Positions 7,852 through 15,347 of a DNA stretch of 34,182 bases are shown here, in pieces. Under the pieces are notes generated by a model. It saw nothing but the letters and a program-made list of their open reading frames with translations, had not been told where the DNA came from and made no database searches. Numbering within the stretch: position 1 is the first letter of the stretch; each line of letters starts with the position of its first letter. Source of the stretch: Patescibacteria group bacterium UBA1372 (lineage in GTDB: Bacteria > Patescibacteriota > Microgenomatia > UBA12405); contig DBRI01000020.1 of NCBI GenBank assembly GCA_002306295.1, positions 1 through 34,182 of the forward strand, given 5' to 3'. Position numbers and translations under genes: made by a program.

Positions 7852-8370
7852 TTACCAAGTTGACGATTGATTGATCCAATAGTCAACATCTTCTGGTGGT
7901 ATTTCGATAGGAAATCTCCAGTCGTCTTGATAATAAATAATTTCATAATAGTAAACGTCTCCATAATCACTTGGTGGTTCAATGTGCATACAAACTGGAT
8001 TGTCGGGATTGTCATGATTTGTCCAAAGTGTAACGATAGTTGAGCCGTTTTGGAAAGTGTTTGGGTTACAGTCATCGCAAAGTGATTCGTAACACGGAGG
8101 GTCCTGAAGTCTTTGATATGATGTTATTAATGCATATTTTCCAGATTCATCTTTACCCATGTTATATAGTGTAGTTGTATAGTCGGGGGCAATCGGAAAT
8201 CTTTTATAATACTCCTCTAACTCTGATCTTGGAACAAAAAATTTATATTCTTCATGAAACTTGTTATAAAAAAATGTTAGCCAGGTAAATATAGTAACAA
8301 CTATGCTGGCAATAAAAAATATTTTTTCAGTTTTAGATATAGCTAAATATAAAACAAAAAGTTCTTTATG
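7852..8370 (-). CDS. hypothetical membrane-anchored protein, start codon unclear
   Basis: An open frame runs from just after the stop of the MazG-like gene (same frame) to 7852, but its first ATG is only at 8160 (102 residues). The 70 codons before that ATG read like real protein: one membrane helix (IFFIASIVVTIFTWLTFFYN) followed by FVPRSELEEYYKRFPIAPDY. The part after the ATG has four Cys (PPCYESLCDDCNP, NPVCMHIEPP) and acidic/aromatic stretches. No in-frame ATG, GTG or TTG precedes 8160. Options are an AUU/AUA start, reinitiation after the MazG stop, or a gene that lost its start. Family unknown. The 8370 boundary marks the open frame, not a proven start. Confidence 0.45.
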   Translation of the reverse strand, partial: HKELFVLYLAISKTEKIFFIASIVVTIFTWLTFFYNKFHEEYKFFVPRSELEEYYKRFPIAPDYTTTLYNMGKDESGKYALITSYQRLQDPPCYESLCDDCNPNTFQNGSTIVTLWTNHDNPDNPVCMHIEPPSDYGDVYYYEIIYYQDDWRFPIEIPPEDVDYWINQSSTW

Positions 8371-8382
8371 AAAAGAGAAGTA

Positions 8383-8712
8383 TTACCTGTTGTCTCCAGA
8401 ACCGTGGATTTGATTTCTGGTTTGACGAGATTTGATTTTTTCAAGATTCGTTTTGACAAGATCTTCTAAGTCTATACTTAAATCTGTTGCTAGTTGAGAA
8501 AAGTACCAAAGAATATCACCCATCTCCTTTTTGATTTCGGCTCTATAATCATTATCTAATTTACTTTGTTTATCCCGAATCAATTTTTTAATTTTTTCGG
8601 CAACTTCGCCGGTTTCCCCTACTAAGCCAATTAAAGAATAAGTGAAATTTTGACCCATTTGGGGATAAATGGCAGAAAGTCTCGATTGTTTTTGATAATC
8701 TGAAAAGTGCAT
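8383..8712 (-). CDS. MazG-like nucleotide pyrophosphohydrolase
   Basis: 109 residues, a single-domain all-alpha NTP pyrophosphatase. The metal-binding pattern is present: GLVGETGEVAEKIKKLIRD followed by EIKKEMGDILWYFSQLA (ExxE ... ExxD). Such enzymes hydrolyse non-canonical or excess NTPs to NMP and pyrophosphate. The start follows a minus-strand TATACT (8718-8723) by five bases, another leaderless-type start. Substrate cannot be told from sequence. Confidence 0.85.
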   Translation of the reverse strand: MHFSDYQKQSRLSAIYPQMGQNFTYSLIGLVGETGEVAEKIKKLIRDKQSKLDNDYRAEIKKEMGDILWYFSQLATDLSIDLEDLVKTNLEKIKSRQTRNQIHGSGDNR

Positions 8713-8743
8713 AGATAAGTATAAAAGATATTTAGTTGTTTGG

Positions 8744-8749
8744 TATAAT
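8744..8749 (+). promoter_or_regulatory. -10 box of the tRNA-Tyr gene
   Basis: TATAAT lies ten bases before the first base of the tRNA, which gives a predicted start of about 8756 and a very short leader. Confidence 0.55.
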
Positions 8750-8759
8750 TGGCATAAAT

Positions 8760-8831
8760 CCAGCGGTGGCCGACCGGTTAGGCGATGGTCTGTAAAACCA
8801 TTATAAGCAAGTTCAACTCTTGCCCGCTGGA
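8760..8831 (+). tRNA. tRNA-Tyr (anticodon GTA), short variable loop
   Basis: 72 nt. The acceptor CCAGCGG pairs perfectly with CCGCTGG, with discriminator A73. D-arm GCC/GGC; anticodon stem ATGGT/ACCAT with loop CTGTAAA, so anticodon GTA; T-arm GCAAG-TTCAACT-CTTGC. The variable region is only TATAA (5 nt), whereas bacterial tRNA-Tyr normally has a long class II arm. The first pair is C1-G72, the identity pair of archaeal and eukaryotic tRNA-Tyr, not the bacterial G1-C72. CCA is not encoded (ACATTT follows). Confidence 0.93.
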
Positions 8832-8853
8832 CATTTTGATAGAATTAGCTTGT

Positions 8854-9241
8854 ATGAAAAATGTTGTTATTTGTGGAAGCCGTAAGTTTAAAGCAGAAAT
8901 TCGCGATTTTGCAAGAAAGTTAAAAAAATTAGGAGTGGTGGTTTATGAACCATATCTTCACTCAAATCCGAAAGCATGGGAGACATTATCTGAAGAATAC
9001 AAGAAGTTTTTGGCTCTAGGTTTAACTCATGATCATATATAAAATAAAAATGGCTGATGTTGTTTATATATATAATAAGGATGGTTATTCTGGAGTAAGC
9101 ACAACAATGGAGCTGGGGTGCGCGGTGGCATTGAATAAACCAATATATGCTTTGTCTGATAAAGACGATGAATATTGTAGAAAAGTATTGATTCGTGAAA
9201 CGATAAAGACCCCAAAGCAACTTTATGACAAACTTAAATAA
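8854..9241 (+). pseudogene. frameshifted nucleoside 2-deoxyribosyltransferase-like gene
   Basis: Two overlapping frames make one protein. Frame 1 (8854-9042) gives MKNVVICGSRKFKAEIRD ... LALGLTHDHI then stop. Frame 2 continues YKIKMADVVYIYNKDGYSG ... STTMELGCAVALNKPIYAL to 9241. Together they look like a complete nucleoside 2-deoxyribosyltransferase-like / Rossmannoid protein of about 129 residues. The break is in CATATATAAAA; restoring two bases in the AT run would read HDHIYKIKMADVV without a gap. It may be a true inactivating slip, a reversible AT-tract change, a recoding site, or a sequencing error. The ATG is 22 bases after the tRNA. Confidence 0.7.
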
Positions 9242-9250
9242 TAATTTACT

Positions 9251-9256
9251 TATAAT
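9251..9256 (+). promoter_or_regulatory. -10 box of xthA (leaderless type)
   Basis: TATAAT is placed so that the predicted transcription start is exactly the A of the ATG at 9263. Confidence 0.55.
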
Positions 9257-9262
9257 TAGATT

Positions 9263-10033
9263 ATGAAGATAAGGATAATATCTTGGAATGTGGCAGGGAT
9301 TAGGGCGGCAGTTAAGAAGGGACTGTGGGAGTTTATTAAAAAAGATGGTGGCGATATATATTGTTTTCAAGAAATTAAGGCAAAAATAGAGCAAATTCCA
9401 AATGATTTAACTAAACCGACAGGTTTTTTTGAATACTGGAATCCTGCCGAAAAGGCTGGGTATTCAGGAGTAGGAGTGATGAGTAAGTTGGAACCAAAAA
9501 CAATAATTTATGGAGATAGAAGTAACGATTGGGATGATGAGGGAAGAGTAATTGTAGTGAAATATGATGAATTTACTTTAATAAATTGCTATTTTCCAAA
9601 TGGTAAAAAAGACTTGGGAAGGCTTGAATATAAGCTTAAATTTTATGAACATTTTTTGAAATATATAAATAATTTAAGAGAAAATGGTGAAAAAGTAATA
9701 TTTTGCGGGGATGTAAATACAGCCCATAATGAAATTGATTTGGCAAGGCCTAATGAAAATAAAAAAGTATCCGGATTTTTGGAAGTGGAGAGGAAATGGA
9801 TGGATAAATTGGTCGATGACGGATGGCTGGATACATTTAGATTGTTTAACAAGGAAGCTAACCATTATAGTTGGTGGGATCAAAAATCTAGAGCCAGAGA
9901 TAGAAATGTAGGCTGGAGAATTGATTATTTTTTTGTTGATGAAAAAATTAAAAAGTGGCTAAAGTCAGCTTTTATACTTGACCAGGTGGCGGGGTCTGAT
10001 CATTGTCCGGTGGGAATTGAGATAGAGAGGTAA
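9263..10033 (+). CDS. xthA: exodeoxyribonuclease III (AP endonuclease)
   Basis: 256 residues, full length for the ExoIII/APE1 family. Motifs: ISWNVAGIRA, CFQEIKAK (catalytic Glu), FNG-type region INCYFPNGKKDLGRL, FCGDVNTAHNEIDLARP (Asp/Asn), YSWWDQKSRARDRNVGWRID, and SDHCPVGIEI (catalytic Asp-His). It nicks DNA at abasic sites and removes 3' blocks in base excision repair. Its last 62 bases, including the codons for the SDH motif, overlap the tail of the convergent gene on the other strand. Confidence 0.95.
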   Translation: MKIRIISWNVAGIRAAVKKGLWEFIKKDGGDIYCFQEIKAKIEQIPNDLTKPTGFFEYWNPAEKAGYSGVGVMSKLEPKTIIYGDRSNDWDDEGRVIVVKYDEFTLINCYFPNGKKDLGRLEYKLKFYEHFLKYINNLRENGEKVIFCGDVNTAHNEIDLARPNENKKVSGFLEVERKWMDKLVDDGWLDTFRLFNKEANHYSWWDQKSRARDRNVGWRIDYFFVDEKIKKWLKSAFILDQVAGSDHCPVGIEIER

Positions 10034-10976
10034 TGTCAACATGGACTTTTCGTGGAGGAGGAGGCTCATTTGAGGAACTAGTTTGAACTGGATTTGAGGG
10101 CGCGGGAGTTGGAGAAGGTGGGGGTGAATTTGGAGGTAAAGAAGGAGGAGTGGTTGAAAAAACAGTTTTAGGAATAGAATCTGAAAGGAATTTGAAATAA
10201 ATAAAAGAAGCAATAGAAATGATGATGGTATTACAAAAAGGAAAGGACAAAGAATAGTTTTGACCTAATTTTTTATTTATAAACCAACCAAAGATAACCA
10301 AATTTAAAAACTGAATAATGTTGAAAATAAAAAGACAAGTTCCATAGATTTTTCCTTTTAATAGACTAACGTCAACTTTGAAAAGTTTCAGTAAGAGTTT
10401 GCTAGTGAAGGTATACCAAAAATTGGAGCTGAGGGTAAATAAGAATAAAGACAAAAAGATAAGTAAAGGAATAACATAATAGGCAACGCTTCCAATTTGG
10501 TTAATAACAGGAATTAATTGATTAGCAATGGATGAGATAGTGGATTTTTCGATAGTGTAGGTAATAGTTTCGGAAATTTTATTGATTTTGATTTGACCGT
10601 TGTCTGAATCATAGGTCATAATAAAATTTGTGCCAACTAAGGCAATAGGTTGACAGAGATTGCGATAGGGGCTGTTTTGGTCAAAAGTGTTTAGGAGAGA
10701 GGGAGAGGAAAGAGCATCATAGACTATGCCGTACTTGGATTTTTCATCTAAAACTAAACAGTAGGGAGATGGTTTGTTGATGGTTACAATCCCCTTTTCA
10801 GCCGAAATAACTAAATCATTGGGATAACGATCGACTAGATTGTTGTTTATAAGCTGGGGTAAGTCATCAGATATGGTTTGAAATTTTGGATAAGGAAGAG
10901 TGAAAACGAACCAAAGGACTGCGGAGTAGATAAGGAAAAACAGAAAGGATATAAAAATAGCTTTTCCATTTTTCAT
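9972..10976 (-). CDS. multi-pass membrane protein (DUF1189-like), Pro-rich tail
   Basis: 334 residues. One N-terminal helix (6-28), an extracytoplasmic domain (about 30-160), then about three more helices (about 165-185, 215-235, 242-262). The pattern (N-terminal helix, LPQLINNN...DLVISAEKGIVTINKPSPYCLVLDEKSK, then a membrane block) resembles DUF1189 proteins; I hold this loosely. The last 70 residues are low-complexity Pro/Ser (PPSLPPNSPPPSPTPAPSNP). The final part is encoded opposite the conserved 3' end of xthA, suggesting extension into the neighbour by loss of an earlier stop. The start follows a minus-strand TATAAC (10982-10987). Confidence 0.6.
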   Translation of the reverse strand: MKNGKAIFISFLFFLIYSAVLWFVFTLPYPKFQTISDDLPQLINNNLVDRYPNDLVISAEKGIVTINKPSPYCLVLDEKSKYGIVYDALSSPSLLNTFDQNSPYRNLCQPIALVGTNFIMTYDSDNGQIKINKISETITYTIEKSTISSIANQLIPVINQIGSVAYYVIPLLIFLSLFLFTLSSNFWYTFTSKLLLKLFKVDVSLLKGKIYGTCLFIFNIIQFLNLVIFGWFINKKLGQNYSLSFPFCNTIIISIASFIYFKFLSDSIPKTVFSTTPPSLPPNSPPPSPTPAPSNPVQTSSSNEPPPPRKVHVDITSLSQFPPDNDQTPPPGQV

Positions 10977-11007
10977 AAATAGTTATAGCACAGAAATGGT
11001 CTAATTA

Positions 11008-11706
11008 TTAGGGTTTTATTAAAAAATATTTTTTGGCTTGGTTTTTTAGCCAGGAGTTATTTTTTTTCCAGTCGGAATCGAGTAGAGACAAGGTTTGATA
11101 AAAATCTTTTTTGTGATTTTTGATCTTAAGATGAACAAGCTCGTGACAAATGATATGTCTAAATAGATCGGGAGGAAAAAATATAATTTGCCAATTGAAA
11201 GATAATCGTTGATGACCACTACAGGAGCCAAAACGGCTTTTTTGATTTCTGACGGAAATATGTTTGATTTGGGATTTAGGAGAAAAGGGAATGGATTTAA
11301 TTTGTTTTTGAATTAGAGTTTTGGCTAACTTTCTACCGCTTGTTTCAAAAATTTTTTTGAGATTGGTCTGAGATAAATTTTTAGTGTAAATATTAATAAT
11401 TTTGGATTTGTGATGAAAAATGAGGGAGTTTTTAGCTAAAGAGTTAAATTTAACTTGGTAAACTTGGTCTAAAATGATTAATTTTTTAAGGTTTTTAAGA
11501 ACCGGATAGGAGGTAAATTTTGCTGAGTTTTGGTAAATCCAATCCTGATGGGCTCTGATAAACCTGTTGATGATAAGAGTGGGGGTAAATAGATTGCAAG
11601 AAACATAGAAAGATTTTGACGATAAAAAACGTAAGTTGATAGACCTAATCGATTTTCTTTTGATGGTGTAACTAAACTGCTTGTCTTTAATGGTAATTGT
11701 TGGCAT
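11008..11706 (-). CDS. YgjP-like M48-type metallopeptidase domain protein
   Basis: 232 residues. The zinc motif is HELVHLKIKNHKKDFY (HExxH plus the downstream His/Lys pattern of the YgjP/WLM group), preceded by the family hallmark QKSRFGSCSGHQRLSFNWQ. The N-terminal half has the RSINLRFLSSKSFYVSC strand pattern seen in DUF45 proteins. These are predicted zinc peptidases of unknown substrate, often near restriction or metal genes, though not here. It is divergent from rpiB with a 32-base gap. Confidence 0.85.
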   Translation of the reverse strand: MPTITIKDKQFSYTIKRKSIRSINLRFLSSKSFYVSCNLFTPTLIINRFIRAHQDWIYQNSAKFTSYPVLKNLKKLIILDQVYQVKFNSLAKNSLIFHHKSKIINIYTKNLSQTNLKKIFETSGRKLAKTLIQKQIKSIPFSPKSQIKHISVRNQKSRFGSCSGHQRLSFNWQIIFFPPDLFRHIICHELVHLKIKNHKKDFYQTLSLLDSDWKKNNSWLKNQAKKYFLIKP

Positions 11707-11738
11707 GGTTTGTATATTTTAGTGTATATTTAATTAGA

Positions 11739-12185
11739 ATGATTTATATAGGAAGTGATCATAGAGGTTTTGAAGTAAAGAAGAAAATTTTGGAAGTTTT
11801 AGCTGAAAAAGAAGTATTGATAAGAGATGTGGGAAATCTTAAAAAAGAAGAGGATGATGATTATGTGGACTATGCCATAAAGTTAGGGACAAAAGTAGTT
11901 AATGAAGCAGCTCTGGGCATTTTAATATGTGGGACTGGGACTGGTATGGTAATTGCGGCAAATAAAATAAAAGGAGTCAGAGCCGGGTTTTGTTTTTGCC
12001 CAAAACAAGCTAGATTGGCAGTTGAAGATAACAATATCAATGTGCTTTGTTTAAGTGCTGATTTGGTGGAAATTGATGAAAATATAGAAATAGTAAGAAG
12101 CTTTATAAATAGTCAATTTACGGCAGAAGACCGGCATATTAGAAGAATTAATAAAATAAAAAAATATGAAACTTCCAACGATTGA
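11739..12185 (+). CDS. rpiB: ribose-5-phosphate isomerase B
   Basis: 148 residues from ATG 11739 (MIYIGSDHRGFEVKK); a longer frame upstream exists but adds a non-homologous stretch. RpiB/LacAB motifs are clear: SDHRGF (phosphate/base-catalysis His), DYVDYA, LGILICGTGTGMVIAANK with the active-site Cys, and ARLAVEDNNINVLCLSA. It interconverts ribose-5-P and ribulose-5-P in the non-oxidative pentose phosphate pathway. TATATT (11725-11730) gives a near-leaderless start. It overlaps pgk by 20 bases, indicating an operon. Confidence 0.93.
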   Translation: MIYIGSDHRGFEVKKKILEVLAEKEVLIRDVGNLKKEEDDDYVDYAIKLGTKVVNEAALGILICGTGTGMVIAANKIKGVRAGFCFCPKQARLAVEDNNINVLCLSADLVEIDENIEIVRSFINSQFTAEDRHIRRINKIKKYETSND

Positions 12186-13227
12186 CCAAATCGAACAAAA
12201 TCAAAAAGTAATCTTGAGGTTGGATTTGGATGTACCAATGAGTGGTGGGAGAATTGAAGACAATTCTCGATTGGTAAAATCGATACCAACAATAAGAATG
12301 CTTTTAGGAAAAATGTGTAAACTGGTGATTGTGGGGCATTTAGGTAGGCCTAGTTTTGATGGGACCTTGGTGAGTGAAACAAGTAAACAAGAATTGTCAT
12401 TGAAGCCTGTATATTTGGAGCTGATGTCGTTACTTGAAGATGGAGAGGATAGTATAGCTAGTGTGTTTGTGGATGATATTGAAAATAAAGAAGTAATTTA
12501 TGAGGCGACTGAAAATAATCAGATAGTATTTCTAGAAAACTTGAGATTTTACAAAGAAGAAGTGGAAGGAAAGGTAGAATTTTTAAGTCATCTGTCAGAA
12601 ATTGGAAATGTATTTGTGAATGATGCTTTGGCTGTGGCTCACAGAAAGAGTGCATCTGTGTTGCTTTATAAAATGATGCCGGTTTTTTACGGACTTGGAT
12701 TTAGTAGAGAAATAGAAAAAATGGCTGAATTTTTACTTAATCCAAAAAGACCGGTTGTACTAGTGCTGGGAGGAGCAAAAAAAGACAAATTAGACCATTT
12801 ATCAAGATTGTATAAAAAGGTTGATTTAATTTTGATTGGTGGAAAGTTGCCAATATTTATGAGTGAATATCCAAAGTATGATAATGTAATATGGGCAAAA
12901 TTGGACAGTAGCCAACTGGATATTTCAAAGAATAGCATTGATAAATTTAAAGAGGAAATTGAAAAGGCTGAAACAGTTATATTGGCGGGATCTATGGGTA
13001 TGTTTGAAGAAGAAGAACATAGAGAAGGAAGTAGATCTATAGCTGAGGCTATAACTTTATCCCGAGCAACAAAAATTGCCGCCGGAGGAGATACCAGAGC
13101 AAGCTTAGGATTGATGGAGTTGGAAGATAAGTTTGATTATATATGTTCGGGCGGAGGGGTAGCTCTTGAATTTCTGGCCAATGATGGAAAATTGCCAGCT
13201 TGGGACGAGTCTTTTGTTAATTTTTAA
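12166..13227 (+). CDS. pgk: phosphoglycerate kinase, short and divergent
   Basis: 353 residues against a usual 385-400. Motifs in order: VILRLDLDVPMSGGRIEDNS (family RxDFNVP), IVGHLGRP, FLENLRFYKEE, VNDALAVAHRKSASV, VLGGAKKDKLDHL (family GGAKVSDKI), LAGSMGMFEEE (family WNGPMGVFE), AAGGDTRASL and CSGGGVALEFL. Core Arg, Lys and GGDT positions are kept, but the WNGP segment and parts of the interdomain region are altered or shortened. It should make ATP from 1,3-bisphosphoglycerate. It lies between rpiB and gap with overlapping ends, which supports the glycolytic assignment. Confidence 0.88.
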   Translation: MKLPTIDQIEQNQKVILRLDLDVPMSGGRIEDNSRLVKSIPTIRMLLGKMCKLVIVGHLGRPSFDGTLVSETSKQELSLKPVYLELMSLLEDGEDSIASVFVDDIENKEVIYEATENNQIVFLENLRFYKEEVEGKVEFLSHLSEIGNVFVNDALAVAHRKSASVLLYKMMPVFYGLGFSREIEKMAEFLLNPKRPVVLVLGGAKKDKLDHLSRLYKKVDLILIGGKLPIFMSEYPKYDNVIWAKLDSSQLDISKNSIDKFKEEIEKAETVILAGSMGMFEEEEHREGSRSIAEAITLSRATKIAAGGDTRASLGLMELEDKFDYICSGGGVALEFLANDGKLPAWDESFVNF

Positions 13228-14273
13228 TGTATGATTTAGATATGAAGAAAAAGAAATTAAAAATTGCTATTAATGGTTTTGGGAGAATTGGAACAACGGT
13301 AGTTAGGGCTATATTTAGGGAGAATTATGATGTTGAAATTGTAGCAATAAACACAAGCGGATCTATGGATGTAGAGTCTTTGGCACACCTGCTAAAATAC
13401 GATACAGTCTATGGAAGAATGCAGGTACCAGTAAAGTTTGAAGAGGCACAAAAAGGTGGAGAGATTGGAAGAATAGTGGTGGGAGAAGAAAAAATACCAA
13501 TATTGGCAGAAAGAGATCCAAAAAAAATTTCTTGGAAAAATTATAAACCTGATGTGGTGCTGGAATGCACTGGCGTATTTGAAGATATGAAAGCGATGGG
13601 GCATATAGAAGCCGGGGCAAAAAAAGTAATAATCTCGGCTCCGACTAAAGACAAGAAAATACCTTTATTGATATTGGGAGTAAATGAAGACAGATATGAT
13701 GGTGAAAAATTGATATCTAATGGATCGTGCACTACAAATTGTACGGCACCGATCGTGAAACTACTTGACGAGAAAATTGGTTTTCAAGAAGGAACACTGA
13801 CAACAATACACGCCATAACTTCAACTCAAAACATCGTTGACGGCAGTCATAAAGATTTAAGAAGAGCCAGGGCGGCATCAAGCAATATTGTGCCAACTAC
13901 AACAGGAGCAGCAGAGTCGGTAATCAGAGCTTATCCAGAAGTTGAGGGAAGATTTTCGGGAACAGCGATAAGAGTGCCGGTGTTGTGTGGATCGTATTCT
14001 GATATGACTTTTAAAATGGTTAGGAATATTACAGCCGAAGAAGTTAATCAGATTTTTGAGGAAGCAGCTATATCCCCTGCTTTGGTGGGAAAACTTAAAG
14101 TGTCTTATGAACCATTGGTGAGTAGTGATGTAATAGGAAATAATGCCAGCTGTGTAATAGATTCTCGAATGACCAGGGTTATATCTGATGATATGCTATC
14201 AGTGGGAGCTTGGTATGATAATGAGTATGGTTATAGTTGCCGCTTGGTAGAAATGGCAATGTACATAGGTTAG
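13227..14273 (+). CDS. gap: glyceraldehyde-3-phosphate dehydrogenase
   Basis: 348 residues. NAD-binding INGFGRIGTTVVRAIF, active-site SNGSCTTNCTAP (catalytic Cys), the S-loop region HKDLRRARAASSNIVPTTTGAA, and the C-terminal WYDNEYGYSCRL are all present. It converts glyceraldehyde-3-P to 1,3-bisphosphoglycerate, the substrate of pgk just upstream. The ATG at 13227 shares a base with the pgk TAA (TAATG), favouring coupled initiation there; ATG 13242 (MKKKKLKIAING) is a plausible alternative that removes five non-conserved residues. Confidence 0.95.
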   Translation: MYDLDMKKKKLKIAINGFGRIGTTVVRAIFRENYDVEIVAINTSGSMDVESLAHLLKYDTVYGRMQVPVKFEEAQKGGEIGRIVVGEEKIPILAERDPKKISWKNYKPDVVLECTGVFEDMKAMGHIEAGAKKVIISAPTKDKKIPLLILGVNEDRYDGEKLISNGSCTTNCTAPIVKLLDEKIGFQEGTLTTIHAITSTQNIVDGSHKDLRRARAASSNIVPTTTGAAESVIRAYPEVEGRFSGTAIRVPVLCGSYSDMTFKMVRNITAEEVNQIFEEAAISPALVGKLKVSYEPLVSSDVIGNNASCVIDSRMTRVISDDMLSVGAWYDNEYGYSCRLVEMAMYIG

Positions 14274-14302
14274 TAAAAAGTAAAAAGTAACTAAAACAAG
14301 AA

Positions 14303-14914
14303 ATGCAAATAATACCAACAATTTTTGAAAAAGAATTTTTAGAGGCGGAGAGAAGAATTAAGTTAGTAAAAGATTTAACGACCTGGATGCAGATTGATGT
14401 AATTGATGGAAAGTTTTTATCAGGGAAAACGTTTGAACTAGAATTATTGACCAGAGTTGAAGGAATTGAAAAAAATTTATTGGATATCCACCTGATGGTG
14501 GAAAATCCAATTAAATGGATAAATAAATGCCTGTTTACCCAAGCATCGAGGATAATAGGAAGCGTAGAGGCGATTGATGACAGAGATGAATTTGTAAAAA
14601 TGGCTAAAGATACAGGTATGGAAGTGGGTTTGGGATTTGATATAGATACGGAAATTGATGAAAAAATACCAAAAGAGACGGATGTGATCTTACTAATGGC
14701 CAGGAAGGCCGGGTTTGGAAATTATAAATTTGACGAAAGAGTATATAAAAGAATAGAAAGATTGGTAAAAATTAAAAAAGATATGGATTTAGATTTTTTA
14801 ATCGGGGTAGACGGAGGAATTAAACCAAGTGTGGTTGATGAATTAAGAAAAGCAAAAGTTGATATTATATACTGTGGTAAATATTTTATGGAGATAGTAA
14901 ATGCCATTAACTAA
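14303..14914 (+). CDS. rpe: ribulose-phosphate 3-epimerase-like protein
   Basis: 203 residues, slightly short of the usual 215-225. TIM-barrel motifs are recognisable: IIPTIF at the start, QIDVIDGKFL (family HxDVMDGxFVPN), LDIHLMVENP and LIGVDGGIK. Of the four metal ligands, the two Asp and the second His are visible, but the first His is Gln here (MQIDVIDG). Either metal binding tolerates Gln or the enzyme has drifted. The role would be interconversion of ribulose-5-P and xylulose-5-P, fitting rpiB and transketolase in this window. It ends overlapping cdd by 14 bases. Confidence 0.75.
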   Translation: MQIIPTIFEKEFLEAERRIKLVKDLTTWMQIDVIDGKFLSGKTFELELLTRVEGIEKNLLDIHLMVENPIKWINKCLFTQASRIIGSVEAIDDRDEFVKMAKDTGMEVGLGFDIDTEIDEKIPKETDVILLMARKAGFGNYKFDERVYKRIERLVKIKKDMDLDFLIGVDGGIKPSVVDELRKAKVDIIYCGKYFMEIVNAIN

Positions 14915-15347
14915 AGACGAAATTAATTTGATGATTAAAACAGCAATAGAAACAGAGAAAAATGCTTTTTTATTTAAGTCAAAACATGCGTTTGGATCGG
15001 CGGTACTTACTACGGATGGGAATATTTATGGAGGTTGCAATATTGATGGAGTTATTTCAAGTCAAGGAAGTTGTGCAGAAGTTGTTGCACTAAATAATGC
15101 CGTAGCTAATGGTAAATACAATATTAAAGCTATTTTGGTGATAGATGAAAATGAGTTTGTTTTTCCCTGTGGATCTTGTCTTCAATATCTGGGACAATTT
15201 TTTCAAACAACTAATATTGATATTGAAGTGGTGGCAGCAAAAGTAAATGGTGAGTGTAAAGTGAAAAAACTTAGTCAACTATTGCCAACATTGTATTTAA
15301 GTTCGAGTTTTGATTTTAAGTTAAAAAAATATAGAAATAAAAAATGA
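14901..15347 (+). CDS. cdd: cytidine deaminase
   Basis: 148 residues, the size of homotetrameric cytidine deaminases. Zinc-site motifs: SCAEVVALNNA (Cys-Ala-Glu: zinc ligand and proton shuttle) and FPCGSCLQYL (two Cys zinc ligands); the N-terminal FGSAVLTTDGNIYGGCNID matches the substrate-binding region. It deaminates cytidine/deoxycytidine to uridine/deoxyuridine in pyrimidine salvage. Overlaps with rpe (14 bases) and the LOG-like gene (4 bases) make it part of the same operon. Confidence 0.88.
   Translation: MPLTKDEINLMIKTAIETEKNAFLFKSKHAFGSAVLTTDGNIYGGCNIDGVISSQGSCAEVVALNNAVANGKYNIKAILVIDENEFVFPCGSCLQYLGQFFQTTNIDIEVVAAKVNGECKVKKLSQLLPTLYLSSSFDFKLKKYRNKK

Noticed and set aside
8854-9241. 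Alternative genetic code (reassigned stop) to explain the broken gene
   Set aside because: The two halves are in different frames, so readthrough of TAA alone would not join them, and TAA, TAG and TGA all end normal genes elsewhere in the window.
14274-14302. Short repeat AAAAGTAAAAAGTAA between gap and rpe
   Set aside because: Simple AT-rich direct repeat in a 29-base gap; no structure or second copy to give it meaning.
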